Shown here piece after piece: positions 1 to 12,110 of a DNA stretch of 64,000 bases. This stretch comes from Rhyacophila brunnea (lineage: Eukaryota; Arthropoda; Insecta; Trichoptera; Rhyacophilidae). The stretch spans positions 2,170,001-2,234,000 of the forward strand of contig JAGYXB010001996.1 of assembly GCA_022495005.1 (NCBI GenBank), in the 5' to 3' direction. Positions within the stretch are counted from its first letter, which is position 1; each line of letters begins with the position of its first letter. A model generated the notes under the pieces. It was not told the DNA's origin, did not search any database, and saw only the letters and a list, made by a program, of their open reading frames with translations. The translations under genes were made by a program, and so were the position numbers.

Positions 1-1242
1 CGCTACATTCTGGTAAGTTTTGTGTTTCAATTTAAAATGTTAACTGTTTTATAAATATGTAAGTTACATTTTAAAGAAAATGGGTTCTCTTAAAAATTTG
101 ATTAAAAATCCCAGCAGGCAATAACATTACACAAGAAACTAATATATCTGCACATAAAAAAAAAAATTAGATGATCGAAAAGAGACAAGCGGCCAATTCA
201 CTAGAAACCCAGTTATTAAAAATTGGAAGAGTTTTATCAGTGCGGTGGGTGGTTTCAAGTATGCTTAGATTAAATGCCGTTATTAATAATTATTCGGCAC
301 TATACGATCATTTTAATAAAGCATCCGAAGATAATACTACGGATGAATCAGAACGATGCAAATATAGTGGCCTTAGAAAAATGTTAACAAGTGTGGAATT
401 TGTTCGAAATTTAAATACAATGTCAGATGCACTAGATGAATTAGGTTTCTTATCGAATTATCTTCAAATGCGTAATATTACACTAGTTGATGCTGATAAA
501 GCGATTAAAACCACCATTCGTGTCCTTGATTCGATGGCAAATGATCCCGGTCCAAAATTATTAGACGCTCTTAGAGCCATAGATGAAAAGATATACAAAG
601 GACTAATTATTCAGGAAGGTAAGGTTAAAGCCATTAATTTTTCTCAATTATATAGAAGTCTAGCCAATAACTTAAGAAATCGAATGATTACAACAAGTTC
701 ATCGCATGTCAGTCGAAACGCAAACATTCACTAAGAAAACATTAATCTATATAACAATTTATTAGAGAGTATACAAGTACTGGATCGTAATAATTATCGC
801 AAATCAGATGATGACGGCGTGGACATACGATATGGAGAGGATAACATTATCAGATTATGCCATCAATTTCATTTAAATGAATTAGATATTAAACGCGGTT
901 TTAGGTTTTTTTTAAATGTGTGATGATTCTAATAAAACTCCAGAAGATTTGAAACCTCTCCTTAAAGCTATAGCGACGATCCCAATATCAACAGCTGAAT
1001 GCGAAAGAAATTTTAGCGCTTTAAATGAGATAATGACACCACCAAGATCATGTCTTTATATTAAAACGTGTGCTACGATGTTATTTATAAATAGTGTAGG
1101 TCCGCCATTGAGGCAATTTAATCCTGAAAAATATGTTCGGTCATGGCTAGCTAAAGGTCGGCATTCAGCGGATGACACGGCAAGTCGAAAAAGAGAATTG
1201 AAAGATGACAAAACATACGACCTCCTGTGTAAATTATTGTAA
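1..1242 (+). pseudogene. hAT-derived KIAA1586-like gene, 3' part, decayed
   Basis: Two open segments (171-734 and 916-1242) belong to one protein. The first has the motif LLKIGRVLSVRWVVSS followed by a helical stretch, as in the hAT-derived KIAA1586-like proteins common in insects. The second holds the hAT C-terminal dimerisation motif (ISTAECERNFSALNEI, then a YVRSWL region). Frame 1 stays readable past an in-frame TAA at 732-734 for about 60 codons (ENINLYNNLLESIQVL...) until a T9 run near 905-913, where the frame shifts to that of the dimerisation segment. A possible exon end with a GTAAGT donor lies at 12/13 and an acceptor TTAG ends at 170, so the first segment may start as an exon in phase 0, with earlier exons outside the window. 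The stop plus frameshift argue for a dead gene. Family placement comes from recalled motifs; no search was run. Confidence 0.75.
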
Positions 1243-1997
1243 AAATTAAACAAACCAATGCGGATATGCATTTCTTATTTTTCTTAATGATTGTTTATCA
1301 ACGTGTCAATACGTAAACCTTGTAGTAAATATATAAATGTATACATACTATCTATCTATATATAAATAATATGTATAATAATTATGAATGCACACACATA
1401 ATAATATGTAATTGTAATAATTAATAATGTATTGCTTAGATCCCTCCTCTCTCCACTAACGCCCTTATCCTACAGTATTCCTTTCCTGGTAAGGAATATG
1501 CTTACACCTCGACGTGGTCAATCTGGACAGTATTGTTCATTTTTTATTGAAAACAATTAGTCTATAACTCGGCTCAAAATTTCGGTTTCATTGCATTGTA
1601 TAAATTCAATAAAGCCAAGATTTTAAAATATGTGTATTATTTAAAAAATACAGTACAACAGTTAATACAACAGGTAATGTTAAGTTGTGAATTAATTTGT
1701 TTGTTCTTCAAGATTAATCCAATATAAAAATATACTGTATGAATGACGTTCCAACGTATTAAAATTTATCATACCTTGAAATTCGGGAACAAATTATTTC
1801 GCTTAGCACATGTTCAATTACAATAACAATTGACAATATTGACAAAGAGAAGCTTTCTTGCATGTTACACTGGTTACAAATGTATTTATGTATAATGATT
1901 ATTAATTTTAAATATATGATACTTTTAGTAAGTGTATTTTTAGGAGAGAATTTACTTAATATCTTTTATATCATATTTACAAAATCTTAAATATACA
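1243..1997. other. AT-rich spacer, no gene seen
   Basis: No open frame of note on either strand and no terminal repeats found. It contains simple AT-rich text and probably the 3' flank of the decayed hAT-derived gene. Confidence 0.5.
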
Positions 1998-2235
1998 ACA
2001 CCCACGATGGTCGCGCGGCTTAAGCGTCGGCCTATAGTGTCGTTGGTCCCAGGTTCGAATCCTGGGTCTGGCAAGTACACATATTGTGTATCAGAGTATG
2101 TACCTAATAGGTAGGCAAGTGGTTGAGATCCATTTCTCGTAAAAACAAAAAAAATCTGTTAATACAAACCTCTACTCTGTGGAGGCCCATATGATCTTAT
2201 TAGGATCGGACATGGTCGATAAAAAAAGAATTTAT
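1998..2235 (+). mobile_element. tRNA-headed SINE (family 1)
   Basis: The head has a Pol III A-box-like TGGTCGCGCGG and a perfect B-box GGTTCGAATCC about 45 bp downstream. The acceptor and anticodon stems do not close as in a working tRNA. The body (CTCTACTCTGTGGAGGCCCA...) recurs, diverged and without its head, at 33,370-33,475. A reverse-oriented head fragment also flanks the MITE at 48,747-49,306. A head plus a repeated body is the classic SINE layout. Confidence 0.75.
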
Positions 2236-2633
2236 CTATGGTCTTGTAATTTCTTTACCCATAAAACGGTTAAGTTAGATATTTAAATTAATATGGTATA
2301 ACAAAATTTCAGGACTTGTGATGCCATACGTATGATAAAAAAGTATGCAGATAATGGCACTGTTCAATAGTGCCATTTTATTAAGGGGCGGAAAATAAAT
2401 GATGTAAATAGATACAATTATCAAAGTTACCACGTGGAAAAAATTTAAGTATTCATACTCATAACTTGATTATAATGCTGTGAATGTCAAAAGTTCAAAG
2501 ATTGTTTTTATTTCTTTCATCGGTTTAAGATTGCAACAAAAAATCCAACACTCTTTGATATTCTTTGAAGATTATGCAGCGCTCCGGTTCGTAGAATTGT
2601 CCATTTCGAGCACTGCTTATTCGCACACCGCAG
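2236..2633. other. Spacer before the Harbinger element
   Basis: No gene recognised. A short stem (AATGGCACT, then AGTGCCATT) lies at about 2,353-2,378. Open frames near 2,480-2,750 are short, run into the transposon end, and show no family signature. Confidence 0.5.
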
Positions 2634-2970
2634 TAAAGGCCATATTCCACCGGCAGACGCACAGACCCAACCCGATCCAACGATCGACGCCGATCGTCGT
2701 CGCCAGCTATTTGCAATTACACGCAATGATTCAATCTCGTTGGTCCTAGATTTGATTGGTTTAAAATAATACTAGTGTTGCTATTATTAAAAATATTGGT
2801 TGGTGAAAACTAGATATTTCTTAGATTGGTGGCTACACTGAACGCATTCCCGCGCAATTTTACGTCAACAAAACTGAGCTGTCAAACCTAGCGAGCATCA
2901 AATCTGTTAAAACTTACGCGGCCGTTTGAGATTTATAGAAAGTTTTGTATACTTATTGTTAATTTACATC

Positions 2971-4364
2971 ATGAATAACTGGGCGAGCTTGAATCTCCAA
3001 ATCAATCGATTACGATTAATTGTAGCGAGTATGGCTATATTTCAACTGGCTCAGGCGGTCAGAACTCGCCGTAAACGAAAACACTGGGTCAAAAGTTGGC
3101 TAACTGAAGAACAGCGTGATCGCCATGGTTTTGCAAATAACCTTATTAAAGAATTAACCCTAAATGATCCGGATAGCTATCGGAGGTATGTACACATCTT
3201 ACCAATGATTGAACATAAATATACGTAGATAAATTAAAGGATATAGGTAGGTGCCTACTGTAATCATGTTGATGATAATATCTAATCATAATTTTTACTA
3301 ATTTCAGATGTTTGCGAATGAATACCGAGTCATTTGAGGTGCTTTTGAATATGGTGAAACCCAAGCTGCAAAAACAGAATACTGTTATGAGAGAAGCGCT
3401 TCTTCCTGAAACAAAATTAGCAATTACCCTTAGATTCCTTGCAACGGGTGAGACTCAGGCATCTTTAGCATTTGCCTTTCGGGTGAGCCAACCCTCCATC
3501 TCAAAATTAATACCGATTGTGTGCGAGGCAATATTTGATGCGCTGAAAAATGAATATATGACCGTGCCTGACAATGAAGCTAAGTGGGTGGAAATAGCTG
3601 AAGAATATGAACGTAAGTGGAATTATCCAAATCTGTTGGGAGCCTTGGATGGTAAACATGTGGTGATTGAACCACCTCTCAATTCTGGTTCCACTTTTTA
3701 TAATTACAAAAACTCATTTAGTATAGTATTAATGGCACTCGTTGACGCCAACTACCGTTTCATCTATACAGATGTTGGCACCAATGGCAGGGTTAGCGAT
3801 GGTGGTGTATGGGCGAAATGTAGTCTTAAGAAAGCTCTGGACCGCAATGAATTAAACATTCCCAGGGCACGCTCGGTTTCCAATATTGAATTGCCATATG
3901 TAATAGTTGCAGATGACGCTTTTCCTCTAGCCACAAATCTCATTAAACCATACCCGAGAGCCGAATTAGTTAGGCGAAATGACAGAAGAATCTGCAACTA
4001 TCGTATATCTCGTGCTAGAAACACGGTAGAAAATGCCTTTGGTATTTTGGCGAATAGGTTTTTAATTTATAGGTCACCGATGCGTGCCGATCCTGTGAGA
4101 GCTACAAAAATTGTTTATGCCACTCTAGCGTTACATAACTGGCTACGTACATTATGTTTGCAGGAAGAGTTTGACAGAATAGTAGATGGTGTATCAACAC
4201 CGGGTAGATGGCGTGGGGATCCAGATCCTCTAGCATTAGAACCGCTCTCCGCTCACTGGCTTGCTAGTAACCATTCATCACGAGCAGCCCGTGAAGTGAG
4301 AGACCTCACTTGCTACTATTTTAATAATCAAGGAGCTGTGGATTGGCAATACAGTTGCATTTAA
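2971..4364 (+). CDS. PIF/Harbinger transposase (HARBI1-like DDE nuclease)
   Basis: Two exons, 2,971-3,185 and 3,308-4,364, joined across a 122-bp intron (donor GTATGT, acceptor TTTCAG, phase 2), give 423 residues, a normal length for the family. The junction reads DPDSYRRCLRMNTESF, matching the usual ...Y..FLRM...F block of HARBI1-like proteins, which fixes the splice. A helix-turn-helix-like segment (ASLAFAFRVSQPSISKLI) lies at about residues 123-140. The DDE_Tnp_4 catalytic residues are visible: D186 in GALDGKHV, D274 in VADDAFPL and E313 in RARNTVENAFG, with the SDGGVW block between. The protein should nick and join DNA at the element ends, working with a Myb/MADF-type partner. The start at 2,971 is the first ATG of the exon; a basic patch RTRRKRK at 31-37 may be nuclear targeting. 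There is no stop or frameshift, so it may be functional. Confidence 0.9.
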
Positions 4365-4645
4365 CAAAATCTATATACGTAATCAGAATTAAAGTATCTA
4401 GCCATAGCCTCAGAGTAGGTATATTGATGACAATTAAACTTGTATTAACTGCTAGTCTGTATTCTATAAACTGGCGTACACGTCACACCGAAAGCATTGT
4501 GCCATCGTGTTCAACTGTTGCAAGTTTTCAATGGGAGGATCAGTTTCTTTTCTATATCTAATATAATACGCCCATCTCCGTCTTTCAAGATAGTTGATGA
4601 GGTTCCTCTCGTAATTCCCAATGTTTATTCATCTTCTTGTGCATA

Positions 4646-4890
4646 TTAAGGCTATACCTCAGTTGAGGCATGGTCTAAAAAGATCGTGGCTAGGCGATGC
4701 GCGGGTGCAAATGACGCATGCCGACCGAAATATAATTTGTCATATAAATCCAACATGCGTCCATTAAATGTTCTGTTTATTGTTCTATTAGTAACAATAA
4801 TAATATATTCATTGACATGTTTTCTTTTTAAAGTAAATGGGTAACGTTTTAGTCATCTTTACACGATTTAAGAATTAATACCCCCGTCAC
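4646..4890. mobile_element. TTAA-flanked MITE, copy 1, right end lost
   Basis: Begins TTAAGGCTATACCTCAGTTG, the end shared by six copies in this window (also 31,950, 34,503, 36,868, 48,747 and 59,834). It stops after CCCCCGTCAC, where the other copies continue for about 120 bp, and joins the tandem-array unit. TTAA on the outside suggests piggyBac- or Kolobok-type mobilisation. Confidence 0.8.
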
Positions 4891-4938
4891 TATTTCACGC
4901 GGATTTTATAAATAATAAAAAATATTAAAAATTTACCT

Positions 4939-5868
4939 TGTCATATAATGGTTTTAATGGGGGTTAAGGAAGGATGGGATCAGGAACGGGATATAGGATA
5001 GGGATAGGTTTGGGGATAAGCATGAGACTCGGGGAAATAGGATGAAGCAGGGTCGTGGGTGGTTTGACTTATTACCTCTAAGACCTCAGTTACCTGTCCG
5101 GTTACTTCACTCATTCGTTGGATGTTCCTGTATAGTAATAAAGTACATAAAGATGGAATAAATATAAATATCTCGGATTGAGCGCCACTCTATGATGATG
5201 CATAGAGACAATAGTGAAGGATAATTAAATGAAAAGCAAGTAGAGAAATTTCAACAATTGTATATTAATAAATAAGATAACTTGCGGGCTACAGTGTATA
5301 AAAATGTATAATTACTTAAGTGAATCACGAGCACCTAAAGCGATACAATATTTAAATAAATAAGAACAAAGACCCAAAAGCTAATTCGAAACAAAGACTA
5401 GTTCGGTCGGTGGACCGTAACATAAAATAACAATAAATACCGATTACACAAAAGACTCTCCAGCCTATTCGCTGCCCTCGATTCCTTCCAGGACGGAATC
5501 GAGGAGTGCGTCTTCGAACGTGTGGGGACCGTGGAGTTCCTCCGATCTCCTGGCGTGGGGGGGGACATCCTTCAGAAGGCCATCGTCCTCGTCTCCAAAA
5601 CGTCAGGAAATCGAAAGCCCTGTGCCCAGGGTCCGAGGCTCGGAACTGGCCAAGACGTCTGCTTCCTTCGAACGATCAAGACTGAGAGCTCGACTCCCGC
5701 TTCGCCTTCGTGTAAAAAGCCCGCTATCTCCTATAGCGCCGGAAATAGTGTCACGAACTCCGTACAAACTATCCCGTGCGCAGGCGCGATCCGGTCGTAC
5801 TTTTGCGTAGTGTTGCCCTCGTAAAAACTTCCTTAGCTTAGTGTGTTATGTTATAAAATAACATGACA
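4939..5868 (-). repeat. Left LTR (3' LTR if the element is minus)
   Basis: 930 bp, TGTCAT...ATGACA. From about 5,018 on it is almost identical to the right LTR; differences seen are AGGATGAAGCAGGG against AGGATGCAGGG, and GAGAGCTCG against GAGAGATCG. The first 80 bp (runs of GGGAT/GGATA) have no counterpart in the other LTR. A stem CCTCGATTCC / GGAATCGAGG lies at 5,476-5,485 and 5,495-5,504. A GC-rich open frame of about 100 codons near 5,520-5,824 is present in both LTRs simply because the LTRs are copies. Confidence 0.88.
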
Positions 5869-8800
5869 TTACCTCCAACCTCGGTAAGAGAAGGACAAGC
5901 CATAGCGAGGACTTCGACTGTCAACTTCTCGGGGGGGGTCTTCTGATAGCATCAATCCTCCCAGGGGTTGGGCATCATGGACGGCATGCTTAGAGATAGC
6001 GCGGCTACAGGCGAAGCGAAGGAGACATATAGATGATATTTCCACTCTGTTATTTGGTGACAGAGGGAGAGGCTTATGAAGAATCCAAAACACGAAGAAG
6101 ATTATTTGCTGAAGAGTGAAGAGCTGGGAGAGGTCTCGTAGATTTACCCTACCTAACCGGTCCACCAATAATTTATAAATTTTGAAAAAGATCTGATAAA
6201 TAATATAAAAACACCTAAGCTCGTGTATATAGAAATATATAAAATATTATAATTTATCACAGATAATTCACATCATAACAAATAGTGAGGATTCAACCCA
6301 GCAGTGTAAAACTGCAATATTTAGAATGTATAAAAATTGATTTAGATAAAGCTTCCAAAAAGATATGAAGAGTTGTATAATAATTATTAGTTTGAAAAGA
6401 TTTGATATCAGTATAAAAAAATGGAAATAATAGCCAAAAAATTTACATAAATGCACCTCAGATAATAATATATAAAATGGTATAATAAATTAATATATTG
6501 TATATAAAGGAATTAATATTTTAGTTCAAGAAATTTAATTCAATTCATTAATTGATAAAATTGCAGAGATAGTATAATATAATAAAGTAATTAATAGAAA
6601 TTAAAACTGCTTCCATGATTTGAGTAATAATATAAGCATTGAGTAATTAAGTTGAAAATAATAATAGATCAGTGAATGATTTAATAAATTGATTTCAAAT
6701 GATATTAAGTTATTGAAAAAAAGATGAACCTTTAATAGTTGGCAAAAGTTATAAAGTGCACAAAGCAAAAAATATAAATTCTCAATCGTATATGCCGAGG
6801 TTTTTGGCAAGTATACATAATAAAAAATAATAAATACAATAAATTCACCAACTTGGTTCGAACAAATAACATACTAATTAATAAACAATGAGTGCCAGTT
6901 TGCTTTTGCGTGAGGGCGTATCTGTCGGAAAGTAATAAATACTGTGCGTCAAGCACCGTCCGAATATTTAAAAAGAACATTACTAAAATATACTACTTTC
7001 AGATGTCTAATCTGAATAAAAATAACAGTGTGGCTAACAACCAACAGCTGTGATGTGGATTCTCTGTTAAGCCTGAAAGAACAAATGACGTGTGATGGAA
7101 TTCCAAGCCATGGTCCGGATCCCAAGCAGCGCTCCCACAAATAAAATAACGCGAACAAGGAGGAAACTAAGCTAGAAAAGAATTCCTAGTACAAAATATA
7201 ACATTAAAATTAATCATCGATTTTAGTATACTACGTTAAAGTCTACAATGGTGTAGCAAGATATCGTCCGTTCCAGAATATACGGCTCTGCTTCAAACTA
7301 CTCTAAAACCTCGCGATAGCAAAACTAGCCATATCCCTTTCATACACACTTAAAGCTAACTACTTAAAATACTCCGCCGCAGATTCTGGACCAACTCAAT
7401 CCCGCCAAACCCGAGACGCCATCTCGAGACAACTCCCTCCTTGCTGTTAGAGCTCCATCAAGAAGAGAACTGATCCGGATGAGCTAGAAAACGAAGTTAA
7501 GGAAGCACCACACGAAAACCAGGCAACGACGAGGAAACCATGAACACATCGGAAGCTAAATGTAATTAAAGAACAACATGGTTCGCAACTGGTCCGACAT
7601 TCAAGTTGGGGCTGCAAAAATAAAAAATGAAAGGCTAAAGAGATCGTATAATAACGTCCACTTTCTTCCCTCAAGGAATTTTGATAAGTAGGTTGATTTC
7701 CTTCATACAGTCCAGGCCGCTGCACAACATCATCAGTGTTGACAGACGATCGCTTCTATTATTTGCATCACGCCTGCCAACTCACCACCATAAACATCAG
7801 AGTGCGGTGGAATCCACACAATCAGCGGCAGATTCCAACGCCAAAAAGAGAGGGGACTAACGGAACCGCCTTCAGTACCGATAGTTCAACCCAAATACCA
7901 AGAGGGTTGACTGCTAGAGAAAAAAAATCAGACGCGTCCGAGGAACATCTTCAGCACCCCGGATCACTAAAACAAACCGGACAGTAGTGAGACACCTTCA
8001 GTTCCCACGACTTCCAAGGAGCTAGCAGCCAACAAATAATAATAAAATCTCCCCGCAACCTGTACCGACAAAGATACATTGAACAGAACAAGTATAACCA
8101 ATCACTACAATCAATAAAAAAAAAATATGAAAAATAGCAAACAAAACCGTCACGCAAAAACAAGTACAAAGGCAACTGGTATAAATAAAGATCACACGAT
8201 CACCAGCGCGATGTACTTAATTAGACAATTGTAGGTAATTTTAAATATAGGTATTTTATCACTAGGTAGCTAAACTGACAGGCCCTTCCAAACGCCAAGA
8301 CAGCGGTTGCGTCTTCCGGGAACACCATAACTCTCATCCTGGCACTATGGTGGATTTTAGAACTATGCTTGTTTACCAAAAGTAGGTCCAGATGCTGAAT
8401 GTGTGGTATGAATTGAGTAGGCCTCCTTCCCGAAAGGTCTGCAACCACCACCTTTGCGATGGACGTTCACCGGAACAAGGGTGTATTGCCATGTGCAGGA
8501 AAGAAGTCAGTAGCTGAAATAGTTTACCATAGGTGAGTAAAAATTCACTAAGAAATTGACATAAAGAAATATAAAATTTATAATAGAAAGTATTACTCAA
8601 TGACATAATATATGTATAAAATTTTCAATAATTAATTTGATAATAAAAATCAATCCAAAAAAGAAGCTTGTAAAAGAGCAAAAATAATAATTATAATTTA
8701 TAAATATCTGAGGTGTGTAATAGACAAAAGACAAAACAGTACAAAATTCCTTCACGAAAGAATTGAATATTAATAAATAGGCATTATTAAAATGCGGCCC

Positions 8801-11226
8801 TGACAAAATTCAAAATAATTTGTTGAGTGTCATTAGCACGGAAACACACCTTTCCATAATAATCAAAGAAAAAATATTTGACAGAGTGTGTGTCATAATG
8901 AATGAAGGTTTGATAACTCCTAAAGGTTTCAAACATAGTTGATAATAAATTAAAATATCAGCATTTTTAAAAAAAAAATTGCCCATTGAAATAAGCATGG
9001 TGAACAAGCAAAAAAAAATAATCAATAATTAAATTCAAGTTAAATTGAAAGAAAAAATAATTTAGTTATTTCAAATGTAAATGTAGTTAAATATCAAATT
9101 CCAGATTGTATTTGAAAGAAAAATATTTTAATACTCAAAGAAAATTTTTTTTAAATATCAATGAAAGAGAATATTCAAAATTAAAATGTACTCTAAATGC
9201 ATATATGGAAGTTTTAAATAATAATTATTTATTTATATAAAAAAATTGCAAAATCAAAAAGAATGTAATTAATAATTTAAGTGAAAGTAAATTGAATGTT
9301 TATGAATAATAAATAGCGGATGCTAGGATTTGAAAAGAGAAAAAAAGAATTTAAAAATATTAATTAATGTTAGCTTATATGCTTTAAAAAAATTAGGAGA
9401 GGACGGAAAGTTGCATATAGTTGAGTGAAAGCATCTAGAATGAAATCAAAAAGCTTTAAAAAAAATATGTCTTTAAATTAGAAAGGATTGTGACAGGAGA
9501 GAAAAAATTAAATTGATTCAAAAAAATATGTAGACGGAAGTTTTATATAGGAAACGAGAAGGAAAATTTTATTAAAAATATTCACCTGTAAAAATAATTA
9601 TTTATGTATAATAAATAATCATTCATACGAAAGAACAGAATCTTGAAATTAAATATTTCAAATAAATTCTACGAAGGTGTCATCTATCGACTGCAAATGT
9701 AAGCGCGCTTGACGTTTAAAGTTTTACCCAGAAATCAATTTGGAATATGAATAATTGAATAGGAATTAAAAATGACTAAATTTATTTCAATGAACGAAAG
9801 GTTATTTCAATTTTATCAATAATGAACGCGAAATTAATAATTTCAATTGTCTACATTATAAAAAGAACAGATTTGAAAAACTAATATCGAACTGTCAAAC
9901 TAGTAAGAAAAACAATGTAAAAACATATTATCCGAAATAAATATATTCTACCGTCGCAAATAATTGATTGTAATAGCAAAATAAAATGAATAGAAAGTTA
10001 ATAATTAAGAAGAAATGAATTCAGAATAATTTAGTGTCAAATTTTAACAAGAATGAAAATATATCACTCAAATAATCGATGACGGCTCGACTGTCGACTA
10101 AATAGTGGAATAACCCGATAATGATTTTATTCGAGATATAGAAATTATTAATTATTCACAATATAGAAATGGAACGAAAAGACCTTTTGTAAAATCCATT
10201 CCATAATAAGGTTCATCCTGCTGTCCAATTGATTTGGTGTTACATCCACTTAGTATGTTTCAATCCAATGGTTCTATCAAATTTGAGGTTAATAACTCTT
10301 GTCATCCAGTAGGTATATAAATGTTCATGTCGATCTCGTCCAAGTTTGACATCCTTCCTTCTCCTTTGAACTTTATTAAATCACTTTTAGCACCATACTA
10401 AACATAAAACAAACTTTTTGCTGAAACAATCAATGGTTAACACAAATTCCGATGCCCAAATATTGACATTTCCATACCAATAATGTGGGTATCACATAAA
10501 TTATAGAAGAAATATGTATTGATGATAAATGTGCAAATTGTATTTCAAAATTAGGTGTAAACCATATATAACACTCTTAATATTAATTTGCGAAGGAATA
10601 ATTGTAACTTACAACACAAAATTAAATTAATTCCACAAGGACAATAATGAAATTGGCGTGACGTATTGATCTATCATTTAGATCCGTCCTTCTTCGCGTA
10701 CAGCATCGACTAGTCTCCCGTCTGTTGCAAGTACCGCGTAAGTCAATAAAAGACTATATAAATATATGAAAAATATAACACACATAGTTACGACCACCGA
10801 ACCAGAAAAATTTAAGAAAAATATTACGCAAATAATACGTTTTAATTTGTCATTAATTAATTTATAAGTTTAATAAGTACTATTGATAAAAAAATATCAA
10901 AATGCGTCTAAAATCACGCCGTGCGGATTCGCTTGCAACTCCACGACGGTAAACCAAAAAATTTAAAAGTGAGCCGGCAAAAATCGGTATAATTAGAACT
11001 AATGACTCTGAAAACAAAATACCGTTACGGTAACAATTATTGTATGAAATCGTGACTAGCAAAATTTAAAGTTTTATAATCGGAACAAATAAAATTTAGC
11101 AAATTAGGACAAAATAACGAACGAGTTCATAATCCGAAACAAATAACTGCGAGTCTTTAAGAGGTAAGTCATCGTGTTTTGGAAAAGAAATATTCAAAAA
11201 GAAACACGATGCTTGTTGGGTGCCAA
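5869..11226 (-). other. Interior of the LTR element, no intact gene
   Basis: AT-rich with many stops in all frames. No retroviral-type motif (reverse transcriptase YxDD, integrase HHCC/DDE, protease DSG) is readable. A less AT-rich block at about 7,210-8,170 has short proline- and charge-rich open stretches and could be a gag remnant, but no family is recognisable. Confidence 0.6.
11215..11225 (-). promoter_or_regulatory. Putative tRNA primer-binding site
   Basis: The minus strand reads TGGCACCCAAC directly after the LTR with a one-base gap. The leading TGG pairs with a tRNA CCA end, as in retroelement primer sites. The matching tRNA was not identified, so the priming species is open. Confidence 0.5.
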
Positions 11227-12110
11227 TGTCATATAATTATTTTGACATGTGGATTTAGGGATAAGCATGAGACTCGGGGAAATAGGATGCAGGGTCGTGG
11301 GTGGTTTGACTTATTACCTCTAAGACCTCAGTTACCTGTCCGGTTACTTCACTCATTCGTTGGATGTTCCTGTATAGTAATAAAGTACATAAAGATGGAA
11401 TAAATATAAATATCTCGGATTGAGCGCCACTCTATGATGATGCATAGAGACAATAGTGAAGGATAATTAAATGAAAAGCAAGTAGAGAAATTTCAACAAT
11501 TGTATATTAATAAATAAGATAACTTGCGGGCTACAGTGTATAAAAATGTATAATTACTTAAGTGAATCACGAGCACCTAAAGCGATACAATATTTAAATA
11601 AATAAGAACAAAGACCCAAAAGCTAATTCGAAACAAAGACTAGTTCGGTCGGTGGACCGTAACATAAAATAACAATAAATACCGATTACACAAAAGACTC
11701 TCCAGCCTATTCGCTGCCCTCGATTCCTTCCAGGACGGAATCGAGGAGTGCGTCTTCGAACGTGTGGGGACCGTGGAGTTCCTCCGATCTCCTGGCGTGG
11801 GGGGGGACATCCTTCAGAAGGCCATCGTCCTCGTCTCCAAAACGTCAGGAAATCGAAAGCCCTGTGCCCAGGGTCCGAGGCTCGGAACTGGCCAAGACGT
11901 CTGCTTCCTTCGAACGATCAAGACTGAGAGATCGACTCCCGCTTCGCCTTCGTGTAAAAAGCCCGCTATCTCCTATAGCGCCGGAAATAGTGTCACGAAC
12001 TCCGTACAAACTATCCCGTGCGCAGGCGCGATCCGGTCGTACTTTTGCGTAGTGTTGCCCTCGTAAAAACTTCCTTAGCTTAGTGTGTTATGTTATAAAA
12101 TAACATGACA
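11227..12110 (-). repeat. Right LTR (5' LTR if the element is minus)
   Basis: 884 bp, TGTCAT...ATGACA, followed by the ACCT duplication. After TGTCATATAAT its first part (TATTTTGACATGTGGATTTA) differs from the left LTR and is about 46 bp shorter. The remaining 840 bp are nearly identical to it, including the 10-bp stem. Confidence 0.88.

Larger units (their letters stand above)
4939..12110 (-). mobile_element. Non-coding LTR retrotransposon (LARD-like)
   Basis: Two long direct repeats (930 and 884 bp) begin TGTCAT and end ATGACA. They bound a 5,358-bp interior, and the whole is flanked by a 4-bp duplication ACCT (4,935-4,938 and 12,111-12,114). No gag, protease, reverse transcriptase or integrase frame can be read on either strand. 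Orientation is inferred as minus: next to the right repeat the minus strand reads TGGCACCCAAC (11,225-11,215), a tRNA primer-site-like sequence one base from the repeat, and next to the left repeat it reads the purine-rich GAGGTTGGAGG. Long repeats around a large non-coding interior fit a LARD-type element mobilised in trans, or a very decayed gypsy/BEL element. Confidence 0.85.

Noticed and set aside
2007..2075. A working tRNA gene
   Set aside because: The B-box is perfect, but the anticodon and acceptor stems do not close. The body repeats elsewhere, so it is a SINE.
5520..5824. GC-rich open frames of 96-100 codons, repeated at 11,762-12,066
   Set aside because: They lie within the two LTRs, overlap in two frames and are alike only because LTRs are copies. 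No domain is visible.
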